A stretch of 64,000 nt of DNA from Eubacteriales bacterium (lineage in GTDB: Bacteria; Bacillota; Clostridia; Oscillospirales; Oscillospiraceae). The stretch is from the NCBI GenBank assembly GCA_030536515.1, contig JAUNPV010000006.1, positions 61,312 to 125,311 on the forward strand, in the 5' to 3' direction. Each line of letters begins with the position of its first letter. The first letter of the stretch is position 1. A program made the translations under genes and the position numbers. Below are positions 57,391-64,000 of this stretch, in pieces. Under the pieces are notes generated by a model. The model was not told the DNA's origin and made no database searches. It saw nothing but the letters and a program-made list of their open reading frames with translations.

Positions 57391-59529
57391 ATGCAGTCGA
57401 TCACTGAAATTCTGGCCCGGGAGCTGGGGCAGAAGCTGGAATATGTCCAAAACGTGGTGAGCCTCATGGACGAGGGCAACACCATTCCCTTTATCGCCCG
57501 GTACCGGAAGGAAATGCACGGGGCCATGGACGACACCACCCTGCGGGCTCTGGAGACAAGGCTTAACTACCTGCGGAATCTGGAAAGCCGCCGGGAGGAG
57601 GTCAAAAAGTCCATTGAAAACCAGGGCAAGCTGACCGAGGACCTGTCCGCCGCCATCGATGCCGCCGCCACCATGACCGAGGTGGAGGACCTGTACCGGC
57701 CCTATAAGCAAAAGCGCCAGACCCGGGGCTCCATGGCCCGGGAAAAGGGTCTGGCCCCGCTGGCCGAGGCCATTTTCGCCCAGGACGGCCGGGACCCCGC
57801 CGCTCTGGCTGCCGATTTTGTGGACGAAGAAAAGGGGATCTGCTCTGTGGAGGAGGCTTTGCAGGGTGCCAGCGACATCATCGCCGAGGACCTTTCCGAC
57901 GACGCAGACCTGCGCAAGGCCCTCCGGGCGCTGGTGCTGCGCAGGGGCAATCTCACCTGCAAGGCGGAAAACCCGGAGGAGGACAGCGTTTACCGGCTGT
58001 ATTTCGACTTTTCCCAGCCAATTCAGCGGCTGCTGGACCACCAGATTCTGGCCCTGAATCGGGGCGAAAAGGAGGGGATTTTGAAGATTTCCGTGGCCCT
58101 TCCCGGCAATGACGGCCCCGCTCTGGTGTGCCGCCATGCGCTGAAGCCCACGCTGAATGTCTCCGCCTTTGTCCGTGCCGCCGCCGAGGATGCCTACGAC
58201 CGGCTGATTTTCCCCGCCATTCAGCGGGAGGTGCGCAATGAGCTGTCCGACCGGGCCTACGGCGGAGCCATTCACAACTTTGCTCTGAACTTAAAGCCCC
58301 TGCTGATGCAGCCGCCGGTCAAGGGCTTCGTCACCATGGGCCTGGACCCGGGCTACCGCAACGGCTGCAAGGTGGCGGTCATCGACCCCACCGGCAAGGT
58401 GCTGGACACCGCCGTGGTGTACCCCACCTTCAACGAGCGGAAAAAGCAGGAGGCCATTTCCGTCCTGTCCGGCCTCATGCGCCGCCACGGGGTCCGGCAC
58501 ATTGCCATCGGCAACGGCACCGCCTCCCGGGAGACCGAGGAAATGGCCGTGGAGCTGCTGCGGTCCTTCCCCGAGGCCAGCTATATGATTGTCAACGAGG
58601 CGGGCGCTTCCGTTTACTCCGCCTCTCCCCTGGCGGCCGAGGAATTTCCCGAGTATGACGTAAACCTCCGGTCCGCCGTGTCCATCGCCCGGCGGCTCCA
58701 GGACCCCCTGGCAGAGCTGGTGAAAATCGACCCCAAGGCCATCGGCGTGGGCCAGTATCAGCACGACTGCCCCCAGAAGGAGCTGGACGCCGCCCTGGGG
58801 GCGGTGGTGGAGGACTGCGTCAACGCCGTGGGCGTGGATGCCAACACCGCCTCCCGGAGCCTTTTGCAGCAGGTGTCCGGCCTGACGGCCACCACCTCGA
58901 AGAACATCGTGGCCTACCGGGAGGAAAACGGCCCCTTTGCCAGCCGGGCCCAGCTGAAAAAGGTCCCCAAGCTGGGACCCAAGGCCTTTGAGCAATGCGC
59001 AGGGTTCCTGCGCATCCCCGAAAGCCGGGAGCTTCTGGACAACACCGGCGTCCACCCGGAGTCCTACGCCGCCGCCAGGGCGCTGCTGAATCTGCTGGGC
59101 TTCCAAAAGGGCGGGGACTTCTCCCAGCTGACGGCCAGGCTGGAGAAATACGGCCCTTCCCGGGCCGCCGCCGAGCTTGCCGTGGGCGAGCCGACCCTGC
59201 GGGACATTGCCAAGGAGCTGTCTAAGCCCGGCCGGGACCCCCGGGATGAGCTGCCCGCCCCCATTCTGCGCAAGGACGTGCTGGACATGAAGGATTTGAA
59301 GCCCGGCATGGAGCTGACTGGCACCGTCCGCAACGTCATCGACTTCGGCGTCTTTGTGGACATCGGCGTCCATCAGGACGGCCTGGTCCACATTTCCGAG
59401 GTATGCAGCCGCCGCCTGCGCCACCCCAGCGAGGTGGTGAAGGTAGGCGATGTGGTGAAGGTGGTGGTGCTGGCCGTGGACGAAAAGAGAAAGAGAATCA
59501 GCCTTTCCATGAAGCAGGCGGCAAAATAA
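57391..59529 (+). CDS. tex: Tex-family RNA-binding transcription accessory protein
   Basis: A 712-residue Tex protein: helical N-terminal region (ILARELGQKLEYVQNVVSLMDEGNTIPFIARYRKE), YqgF-like nuclease fold (TMGLDPGYRNGCKVAVIDPTGKVLD), helix-hairpin-helix region (VGQYQHDC, then FASRAQLKKVPKLGPKAFEQCAGFLRI), and a C-terminal S1 domain (GMELTGTVRNVIDFGVFVDIGVHQDGLVHIS). It binds RNA and affects transcription and ribosome function. ATG 57391 follows AAAGGAG; the frame is open far upstream, but that part overlaps spoIID. Confidence 0.96.
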   Translation: MQSITEILARELGQKLEYVQNVVSLMDEGNTIPFIARYRKEMHGAMDDTTLRALETRLNYLRNLESRREEVKKSIENQGKLTEDLSAAIDAAATMTEVEDLYRPYKQKRQTRGSMAREKGLAPLAEAIFAQDGRDPAALAADFVDEEKGICSVEEALQGASDIIAEDLSDDADLRKALRALVLRRGNLTCKAENPEEDSVYRLYFDFSQPIQRLLDHQILALNRGEKEGILKISVALPGNDGPALVCRHALKPTLNVSAFVRAAAEDAYDRLIFPAIQREVRNELSDRAYGGAIHNFALNLKPLLMQPPVKGFVTMGLDPGYRNGCKVAVIDPTGKVLDTAVVYPTFNERKKQEAISVLSGLMRRHGVRHIAIGNGTASRETEEMAVELLRSFPEASYMIVNEAGASVYSASPLAAEEFPEYDVNLRSAVSIARRLQDPLAELVKIDPKAIGVGQYQHDCPQKELDAALGAVVEDCVNAVGVDANTASRSLLQQVSGLTATTSKNIVAYREENGPFASRAQLKKVPKLGPKAFEQCAGFLRIPESRELLDNTGVHPESYAAARALLNLLGFQKGGDFSQLTARLEKYGPSRAAAELAVGEPTLRDIAKELSKPGRDPRDELPAPILRKDVLDMKDLKPGMELTGTVRNVIDFGVFVDIGVHQDGLVHISEVCSRRLRHPSEVVKVGDVVKVVVLAVDEKRKRISLSMKQAAK

Positions 59530-59585
59530 ACCCATACCTGATTTTTTACAAAATCATGTCCAAACTGTAACGTTTCCCCATGCAC

Positions 59586-59614
59586 TTGACTTTTCTGGGC
59601 ATATGTTGTATAAT
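59586..59614 (+). promoter_or_regulatory. Promoter of the leucine-rich-repeat gene
   Basis: TTGACT, 17 bases, TATAAT, 33 bases before the ATG at 59648. Confidence 0.88.
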
Positions 59615-59647
59615 TTGATGAGATTCTCTCGAAACGGAGTTCTTTTT

Positions 59648-61366
59648 ATGAAAAAAACAACCAGATTTCTGGTGCCGCTGCTGCTGGTGATTGTGATTTT
59701 CGCCTCCATCTTCTGGTATCTGTTCGATTACGACCGTGCCTTCACCCGGGATACCCTGCTGTCTCAGGCCCGTTTTAACGACCTGCACGGCAATTCCCGG
59801 CTGTCCAGCTGGTTTTATAACCTGGCCTACAGCTTCTCCAACCACGATGAAAACGTGGCGGTGGAGCTGGCGAACCAGTATAAGGACCAGGGCAACTTCA
59901 CCAAGGCGGAGTACACCCTCACCGTGGCCATCAACAACGAGCCCTCGGCAGAGCTGTACGAAAACCTGTGCAAGACCTTTGTCCAGCAGAACAAGCTGCT
60001 GGATGCGGTGAAAATGCTGGAAAACATCCCCGACAGCGCCATCAAGGCGGAGCTGGATGCCGCCCGGCCTGCGGCCCCTGTGGCGGACCATGCCGCCGGG
60101 TTCTACAGCAAGTACATGGACATCCACCTGTACGCCGCTCCCGACACCACCATTTACTACACCACCGACGGAACCTACCCCTCCACCCAGGGTCCCAGCT
60201 ACGCCGGTCCCATCACCCTGCCCGCCGGTGAGACCACCCTGTACGCCATCACCGTGGACAAAAACGGACTGGTCAGTCCCCTCACCGTGCTGGGCTATAC
60301 CGTCACCGGTGTCATTGAAGAGGTGACCTTCGTGGACCCCGCCATGGAGGCTGCCATTCGGGAGGCCATCGGTGCCCGGGAGAGCCGCACCATCTACACC
60401 AACGACCTGTGGCCCATCACCGAGTTCACCGTTCCGGCGGAGGCTGCCTCCTATGAGGACCTGGCGCTGCTTCCCTATCTTCTGAAGCTGACCATTCAGG
60501 ACCAGGCCATGCCTTCTCTGGCTCCGCTGGCCACCCTCACCGGACTGACCACCCTGGACCTGTCCGGCACCTCCTTCCCGGTGGATGATTTGTCCATCCT
60601 GGCCACGCTTCCCTATCTTGCCAGTCTGAACCTGTCCAACTGTGACATCAGCACCATTGCCGGTCTGGAGGGTGCTCCCAGCCTGAGTCTGCTGGATTTG
60701 AGCAACAACACCGTCCGGAATCTGGAGGTGCTGGAGCCCATGACCAATCTGACGGAGCTGTACCTGCAGCACAACGCCGTCCGGGAGCTGACCAGCCTGA
60801 CCGGGCTGAGCAAGCTGTCCAAGCTGAACGTTTCCTACAATGCCCTCACCTCCCTGAAGCCCCTGAGCAGCTGCGCCGCCCTGACCTGGCTGGAGGCGGA
60901 CAACAACCAGCTGGAAACCCTGGAGGGTGTGAATCTGCTGGGCAATCTTATCCATCTGTCCGCCAATTCCAACGCCCTCACCGGTGTGTCCATTCTCTCC
61001 GGCAGCACGGGCCTGGAATATCTCAGCATTTCTCACAACCAGGTGGCGGACATCACCTCTCTGTCGGGCCTGACGAAGCTGACCAGCTTCAACTTCTCCA
61101 ACAACCAGGTGGAGGCCCTCCCCGACTGGCCCCGGGAGTGTGCACTGACCACCATCGACGGCTCCAACAACGCCATTGCCAGCCTGGATGTGCTGCGGAA
61201 GATGGAGTCTTTGACCCATGTGTATATGGACTACAACAAGATTACCAACATCGACGCCCTGGCCGACAACTACTGCCTGGTCCAGGTGAACGTCTTCGGC
61301 AACGAAATCGAGGACGTGTCCAAGCTCCGGGACCACGATATCATCGTCAATTACGACCCCACCTGA
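59648..61366 (+). CDS. Membrane-anchored protein with TPR-like, CHB_HEX-like and leucine-rich-repeat regions
   Basis: A 572-residue protein: an N-terminal signal-anchor (residues 6-25), a short helical TPR-like region (about 45-135), a chitobiase/hexosaminidase C-terminal-like beta domain (IYYTTDGTYPSTQGPSYAGPITL, about 155-220), and 12 or so leucine-rich repeats of about 22 residues (LTTLDLSGTSFP, LSLLDLSNNTV and the like, about 275-560), internalin/SDS22 style. No LPxTG or other sorting signal. It is probably a surface protein for binding a ligand. No ribosome-binding site is obvious. Confidence 0.85.
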   Translation: MKKTTRFLVPLLLVIVIFASIFWYLFDYDRAFTRDTLLSQARFNDLHGNSRLSSWFYNLAYSFSNHDENVAVELANQYKDQGNFTKAEYTLTVAINNEPSAELYENLCKTFVQQNKLLDAVKMLENIPDSAIKAELDAARPAAPVADHAAGFYSKYMDIHLYAAPDTTIYYTTDGTYPSTQGPSYAGPITLPAGETTLYAITVDKNGLVSPLTVLGYTVTGVIEEVTFVDPAMEAAIREAIGARESRTIYTNDLWPITEFTVPAEAASYEDLALLPYLLKLTIQDQAMPSLAPLATLTGLTTLDLSGTSFPVDDLSILATLPYLASLNLSNCDISTIAGLEGAPSLSLLDLSNNTVRNLEVLEPMTNLTELYLQHNAVRELTSLTGLSKLSKLNVSYNALTSLKPLSSCAALTWLEADNNQLETLEGVNLLGNLIHLSANSNALTGVSILSGSTGLEYLSISHNQVADITSLSGLTKLTSFNFSNNQVEALPDWPRECALTTIDGSNNAIASLDVLRKMESLTHVYMDYNKITNIDALADNYCLVQVNVFGNEIEDVSKLRDHDIIVNYDPT

Positions 61367-61375
61367 GATAAAACG

Positions 61376-61446
61376 GAAAGCCGCCCAGCCGGGCGGCTTT
61401 TCCTTTTTGACGCGCCAAAAAAGCCTTCTCCCGGGGAGAAGGCTTT
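61376..61446 (+). terminator. Two successive intrinsic terminators
   Basis: First AAGCCGCC-CAGCC-GGGCGGCTT with TTTCC and TTTTT; second GCCTTCTCCCGGGGAGAAGGC with TTT and preceded by AAAAAA. Both follow the leucine-rich-repeat gene; the second also reads on the other strand. Confidence 0.88.
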
Positions 61447-61488
61447 GCTCTGTAGTATTAAGATTTCCTTAAATTACCATTCTTTCCC

Positions 61489-61516
61489 TTGATTTTCTGT
61501 CTGAAAGTGGTATTCT
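61489..61516 (+). promoter_or_regulatory. Promoter of the VanZ-like gene
   Basis: TTGATT, 16 bases, TATTCT, 24 bases before the ATG at 61540. Confidence 0.6.
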
Positions 61517-61539
61517 TGAGAAAAAGGAGGGGTTTTGTC

Positions 61540-62154
61540 ATGCTTTTGATTCTGGTGCGTCGGATTTTGTTTACCTCGGTGGATGTGCTGGCGGCGGCTG
61601 TTCCGCTGGTTCCGGTGATGATTGTTCTGAATTTCATCCGGTTCCGCAATGGGCGGCGGACGGCGGCGTATATTCTGTTCGGTCTGTACCTGGCGGCGGT
61701 TGCCGCCCTGGTGGGGCTTCCCAGCGTGGTGTATGTGCGGTTCGGGCCGAACCTCAACCTGGTCCCCTTCCGGGATCTGGCGGCGGACCTGGGCAACTGC
61801 TGCATGAATATGGCCCTGTTTGTGCCGCTGGGCATTTTTCTGCCCTGCCTGTGGCGGAAGTACCGCAGTCTGGGGGCCACGGCGTTTCACGGGCTGTGCC
61901 TGTCCCTGACCATCGAGGTGATGCAGATTTTCGTCTCCCGGGCCTCGGATGTAAACGATCTCATCTTCAACACCGCCGGGACGGCGGTGGGCTGTTTTCT
62001 CGGGAAATGGCTGGTCAAGACCCTCCGCATCTCCGGCCGCACCGACCGGGACCTGCCCTGGGTCTACGGGGCGGTGTTTGGAGTGATGTTTTTCTTGCAG
62101 CCCTTTGTTTCCAATTTCTTCTGGGATTTTCTGCTGGAACAGGGAATATTCTAA
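61540..62154 (+). CDS. VanZ-like family membrane protein
   Basis: A 204-residue membrane protein with five or so helices and the VanZ pattern: NLVPFRDLA, then NMALFVPLGIFLPCLW and LSLTIEVMQIFVSRASDVNDLIFNTAGTAVGCFLG. Members of this family are widespread; VanZ itself gives slight teicoplanin resistance, but most copies are not resistance genes. The ATG follows AAGGAGG. It stands alone. Confidence 0.92.
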   Translation: MLLILVRRILFTSVDVLAAAVPLVPVMIVLNFIRFRNGRRTAAYILFGLYLAAVAALVGLPSVVYVRFGPNLNLVPFRDLAADLGNCCMNMALFVPLGIFLPCLWRKYRSLGATAFHGLCLSLTIEVMQIFVSRASDVNDLIFNTAGTAVGCFLGKWLVKTLRISGRTDRDLPWVYGAVFGVMFFLQPFVSNFFWDFLLEQGIF

Positions 62155-62160
62155 CCCACT

Positions 62161-62240
62161 TGTCATTGCAAACCAGTCCGCTTTCCCATGTTTTCCATAG
62201 GAAAACATGGGCGGCGGCCTGAGGGCAGACCGCCCTACAG
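62161..62240. repeat. Degraded repeat: half of family A joined to half of family B
   Basis: TGTCATTGCAAACCAG (family A left end), GTTTTCCATAGGAAAAC, then GGCGGCCTGAGGGCAGACCG-CCCTAC (family B right end). It shows that the two families are found joined. Confidence 0.6.
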
Positions 62241-62271
62241 TCTTTGCTGCGTCATCCCGATAAGCACAAAC

Positions 62272-62318
62272 AAAAAAGCTGTCATCCTTCGTTTTTCTCA
62301 GGATGACAGCTCTTTTTT
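62272..62318. terminator. Bidirectional intrinsic terminator
   Basis: AAAAAAGCTGTCATCCT...AGGATGACAGCTCTTTTTT. The stem of 11-12 bp ends the CinA-domain gene on the minus strand and the VanZ-like transcript on the plus strand. Confidence 0.92.
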
Positions 62319-62781
62319 ATGGATTATGGGCCAGAATCAGGTTCAGGGCTGCTTCGATGGTCTGGGTTCGGATTTGGTCCCGGGTGCCCTTGAACAGGCA
62401 GCAGCGGACCTCGGCGCAATTTTCGTCCTCGTAGCCGATGAACACCGTGCCCACGGGGTTTCCGAATTCGTCGCCGCCGGGACCGGCCAGGCCTGTGACG
62501 GACACCGCCACATCCGCCTGCATCAGCCGCCGCACCCCCGCCGCCATGGCCTGGGCCGTGGGCCGGGAGACTGCGCCGAACTGGTCCAGGATGTACCCAT
62601 CCACTCCCAGGATGTTGTCCTTCACCCAGTTCGTGTAGCTGATAACGCCCCCCCGGTAGACCTCGCTGGCCCCGGGCACCGCGGTCAGGGCCGCCCCGAT
62701 GCCGCCGCCGGTGAGGCTTTCGGCGGTGACCAGGGTCCTGCCCCGGAGGGCTTCCAGGACCTCAGATGCGAGCATCGTCAT
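62317..62781 (-). CDS. CinA C-terminal domain protein (PncC-type nicotinamide-nucleotide amidase)
   Basis: A 154-residue protein made of the CinA amidase domain alone: LVTAESLTGGGIGAALTAVPGASEVYRGGVISYTNWVK, then SVTGLAGPGGDEFGNPVGTVFIG. It deamidates nicotinamide mononucleotide in NAD salvage in known cases. The N-terminal MoCF/COG1058 domain of full CinA is absent. The start overlaps the end of thiI by 20 bases, so the two are cotranscribed. Confidence 0.92.
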   Translation of the reverse strand: MTMLASEVLEALRGRTLVTAESLTGGGIGAALTAVPGASEVYRGGVISYTNWVKDNILGVDGYILDQFGAVSRPTAQAMAAGVRRLMQADVAVSVTGLAGPGGDEFGNPVGTVFIGYEDENCAEVRCCLFKGTRDQIRTQTIEAALNLILAHNP

Positions 62782-63952
62782 GGTAGCTCACCCGAATCCG
62801 CTCGATATCCGCCAGGGCCCGCTCTATCAGCGCCTCCCGGGCCAGCTTTTCCTCCGCATGGACCAGCTGGCCCAGGGTGGGCTTGGTCTTGGGGTGCTTG
62901 GGGGTAAAGACGGTGCAGCAGTCCTCATAGGGCAGGATGGAGGTCTCCATGGTGCCGATTTTCCGGGCGATGGTCACAATCTCCTCCTTGTCCATGCCAA
63001 CCAGGGGCATGAAAATGGGAATGTCCACCACGGCCCCGGTGACCGCCATGGCCTCCATGGTCTGGGAGGCCACCTGGCCCAGGTTTTCGCCGGTAATCAG
63101 GGCCCCGCAGCCGTCGTCCTTGGCAATGCGCTGGGAAATCTCCATCATAAACCGGCGCATGATGAGGGTGAAGTACTCCTCCGGGCAGTTGTCCCGGATG
63201 GCCTCCTGGATTTCCGTGAAGGACACCACATTGACGGTCATTTTGCCGCAGTATTTGGTAACCAGCCGGGCCAGCTCCACCACCTTGTCCTTGGCAAGCT
63301 CCGAGGTGTAGGGGTAGGAGAAGAAGTGGACGCACTCAATCTCCACGCCCCGCTTGGCAATCATATAAGCGGCCACGGGAGAGTCGATGCCGCCGGACAG
63401 CAGGCACATGGCCCGGCCCCCTACCCCGGTGGGCAGGCCGCCGGCGCCGGGCTCGGCAGGGCCGTGGACATAGGCCGCCAGGTCCCGGACCTCCACATAG
63501 ACGGTGTACTCCGGATGGTGGACATCCACCTTCACGTGGGGATGGGCCTCGGCCAGGCGGCCGCCGATCTCCTGGGACAGCTGAATGGAGCCTAAGGGGA
63601 AGCGCTTGTCAGACCGCTTGGACTCCACCTTGAAGGACTTTGCGCAGTCCAGGTCGTCGCCCAGGTAGTTCTCCACCGCCTCAAAAATGGCATCCACGTC
63701 CTTGTCGCAGGGCCGGCACCGGCACAGGCTCACCACGCCGAAAATACTGCGGCAGGCCTCCCAGGCCCCGTCCACATCGGCCAGCTCGTCCTTGGGCTCC
63801 ACATAGACGGTGGACTGCATGATATACACGTCGAAGTCACCGTACTGTTTCATCCGGCGGCGGACATTCTTGCGCAGGGTTGCCTCAAACTGGCGTTTGT
63901 TGGCCCCTTTCAGGACGATTTCGCCCAGCTTTAAAAGGAAGATTTCTTTCAT
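62762..63952 (-). CDS. thiI: tRNA 4-thiouridine synthase ThiI
   Basis: A 396-residue ThiI: the N-terminal ferredoxin-like region and THUMP domain (LLKLGEIVLKGANKRQFEATLRKN, later VKVDVHHPEYTVYVEVRD) lead into the PP-loop ATPase with SGGIDSPVAAYM. The C-terminal rhodanese domain of proteobacterial ThiI is absent, as usual in Firmicutes. It thiolates U8 of tRNA and can feed thiazole synthesis. The start MKEIFLLKLGEI fits the family, although no ribosome-binding site is seen; the frame stays open to the window end, so an upstream coupling gene may exist. Confidence 0.94.
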   Translation of the reverse strand: MKEIFLLKLGEIVLKGANKRQFEATLRKNVRRRMKQYGDFDVYIMQSTVYVEPKDELADVDGAWEACRSIFGVVSLCRCRPCDKDVDAIFEAVENYLGDDLDCAKSFKVESKRSDKRFPLGSIQLSQEIGGRLAEAHPHVKVDVHHPEYTVYVEVRDLAAYVHGPAEPGAGGLPTGVGGRAMCLLSGGIDSPVAAYMIAKRGVEIECVHFFSYPYTSELAKDKVVELARLVTKYCGKMTVNVVSFTEIQEAIRDNCPEEYFTLIMRRFMMEISQRIAKDDGCGALITGENLGQVASQTMEAMAVTGAVVDIPIFMPLVGMDKEEIVTIARKIGTMETSILPYEDCCTVFTPKHPKTKPTLGQLVHAEEKLAREALIERALADIERIRVSYHDDARI

Positions 63953-64000
63953 TTCAATCAACCATTCGGTCGCTATGCGTCCGCACAAATAGGAACGAAA

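Noticed and set aside
61540-62154. Vancomycin/teicoplanin resistance gene
   Set aside because: VanZ-like proteins are common outside resistance clusters, and no vanHAX, vanS or vanR gene is present.
1-64000. CRISPR array, prophage, insertion sequence or integrative element
   Set aside because: No regularly spaced direct repeats, transposase, integrase or structural phage gene was found; the repeats present are palindromic and non-coding.

Overview
The window looks like chromosomal DNA from a GC-rich, spore-forming, Gram-positive anaerobe of the class Clostridia, most likely the Oscillospiraceae/Ruminococcaceae group. The grounds are strong AGGAGG ribosome-binding sites, TTGACA/TATAAT promoters with 17-base spacing, a large SRP RNA with an Alu domain, ABC-F, RNase M5, ECF-transporter and ScpAB genes, and sporulation genes (spoIID, gerW, dacF-like). 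I see no phage, insertion sequence, CRISPR array, rRNA or tRNA. Nearly all genes are ordinary housekeeping or cell-envelope genes; the unusual material lies in regulation, in intergenic repeats, and in a few inserted or poorly known genes.

Layout. 1-3.3 kb: an ECF sigma/anti-sigma pair with a self-type promoter, then a ClpE-like unfoldase. 3.5-7.8 kb: an operon of rRNA methyltransferase-like gene, ecfA1, ecfA2, ecfT and truA. 7.9-14.2 kb: a class A penicillin-binding protein carrying a zinc ribbon, two small conserved genes, a probable structured RNA (6S-like), a parvulin-type foldase and a split TSUP transporter. 14.6-22.5 kb: ruvX, then rpmG-secE-nusG-rplK-rplA, a BlaI/M56 signalling module, and rplJ-rplL with an L10 leader. 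The usual rplKA-rplJL block is thus split by the regulatory module, which is flanked by related repeats. 22.7-27.5 kb: a membrane protein, a NagZ-like lipoprotein, two tandem membrane-protein/XRE-regulator cassettes and an Mrp/NBP35 ATPase. 27.6-36.5 kb: ABC-F ATPase, rnmV, holA, comEC, and alaS behind a T-box.

36.5-44.4 kb: a reduced adenylate-forming-enzyme relative, pepF with a small partner, a low-GC orphan gene, an EamA transporter, and recR-ybaB-dnaX. 44.6-48.9 kb: SRP RNA, acpP, a GNAT enzyme, a BaiN/YhiN-type flavoprotein, an RpiR regulator and an RluB-type pseudouridine synthase. 49-53 kb: the scpA-scpB-DUF2953-gerW-small membrane protein-dacF operon. 53.4-64 kb: a TGS-uridine-kinase fusion, a PadR/HAAS pair, spoIID, tex, a membrane-anchored leucine-rich-repeat protein, a VanZ-like protein, a CinA-domain amidase and thiI.

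At least four families of short palindromic intergenic repeats occur, called here A (GTCATTGCGA ends), B (GGCGGCCTGAGGGCAGGCC), C (CCTTCCCCCGGGGGAAGG plus a GGATGAGGG block) and D (GGAACGGATAAATCCGTTCC). They sit almost exclusively between genes, including one copy between the alaS T-box and alaS and copies on both sides of the BlaI/M56 module. Several ribosomal regulatory RNAs can be read directly: two 23S-like L1-binding motifs ahead of rplK and rplA, and an L10 leader with attenuator ahead of rplJ.
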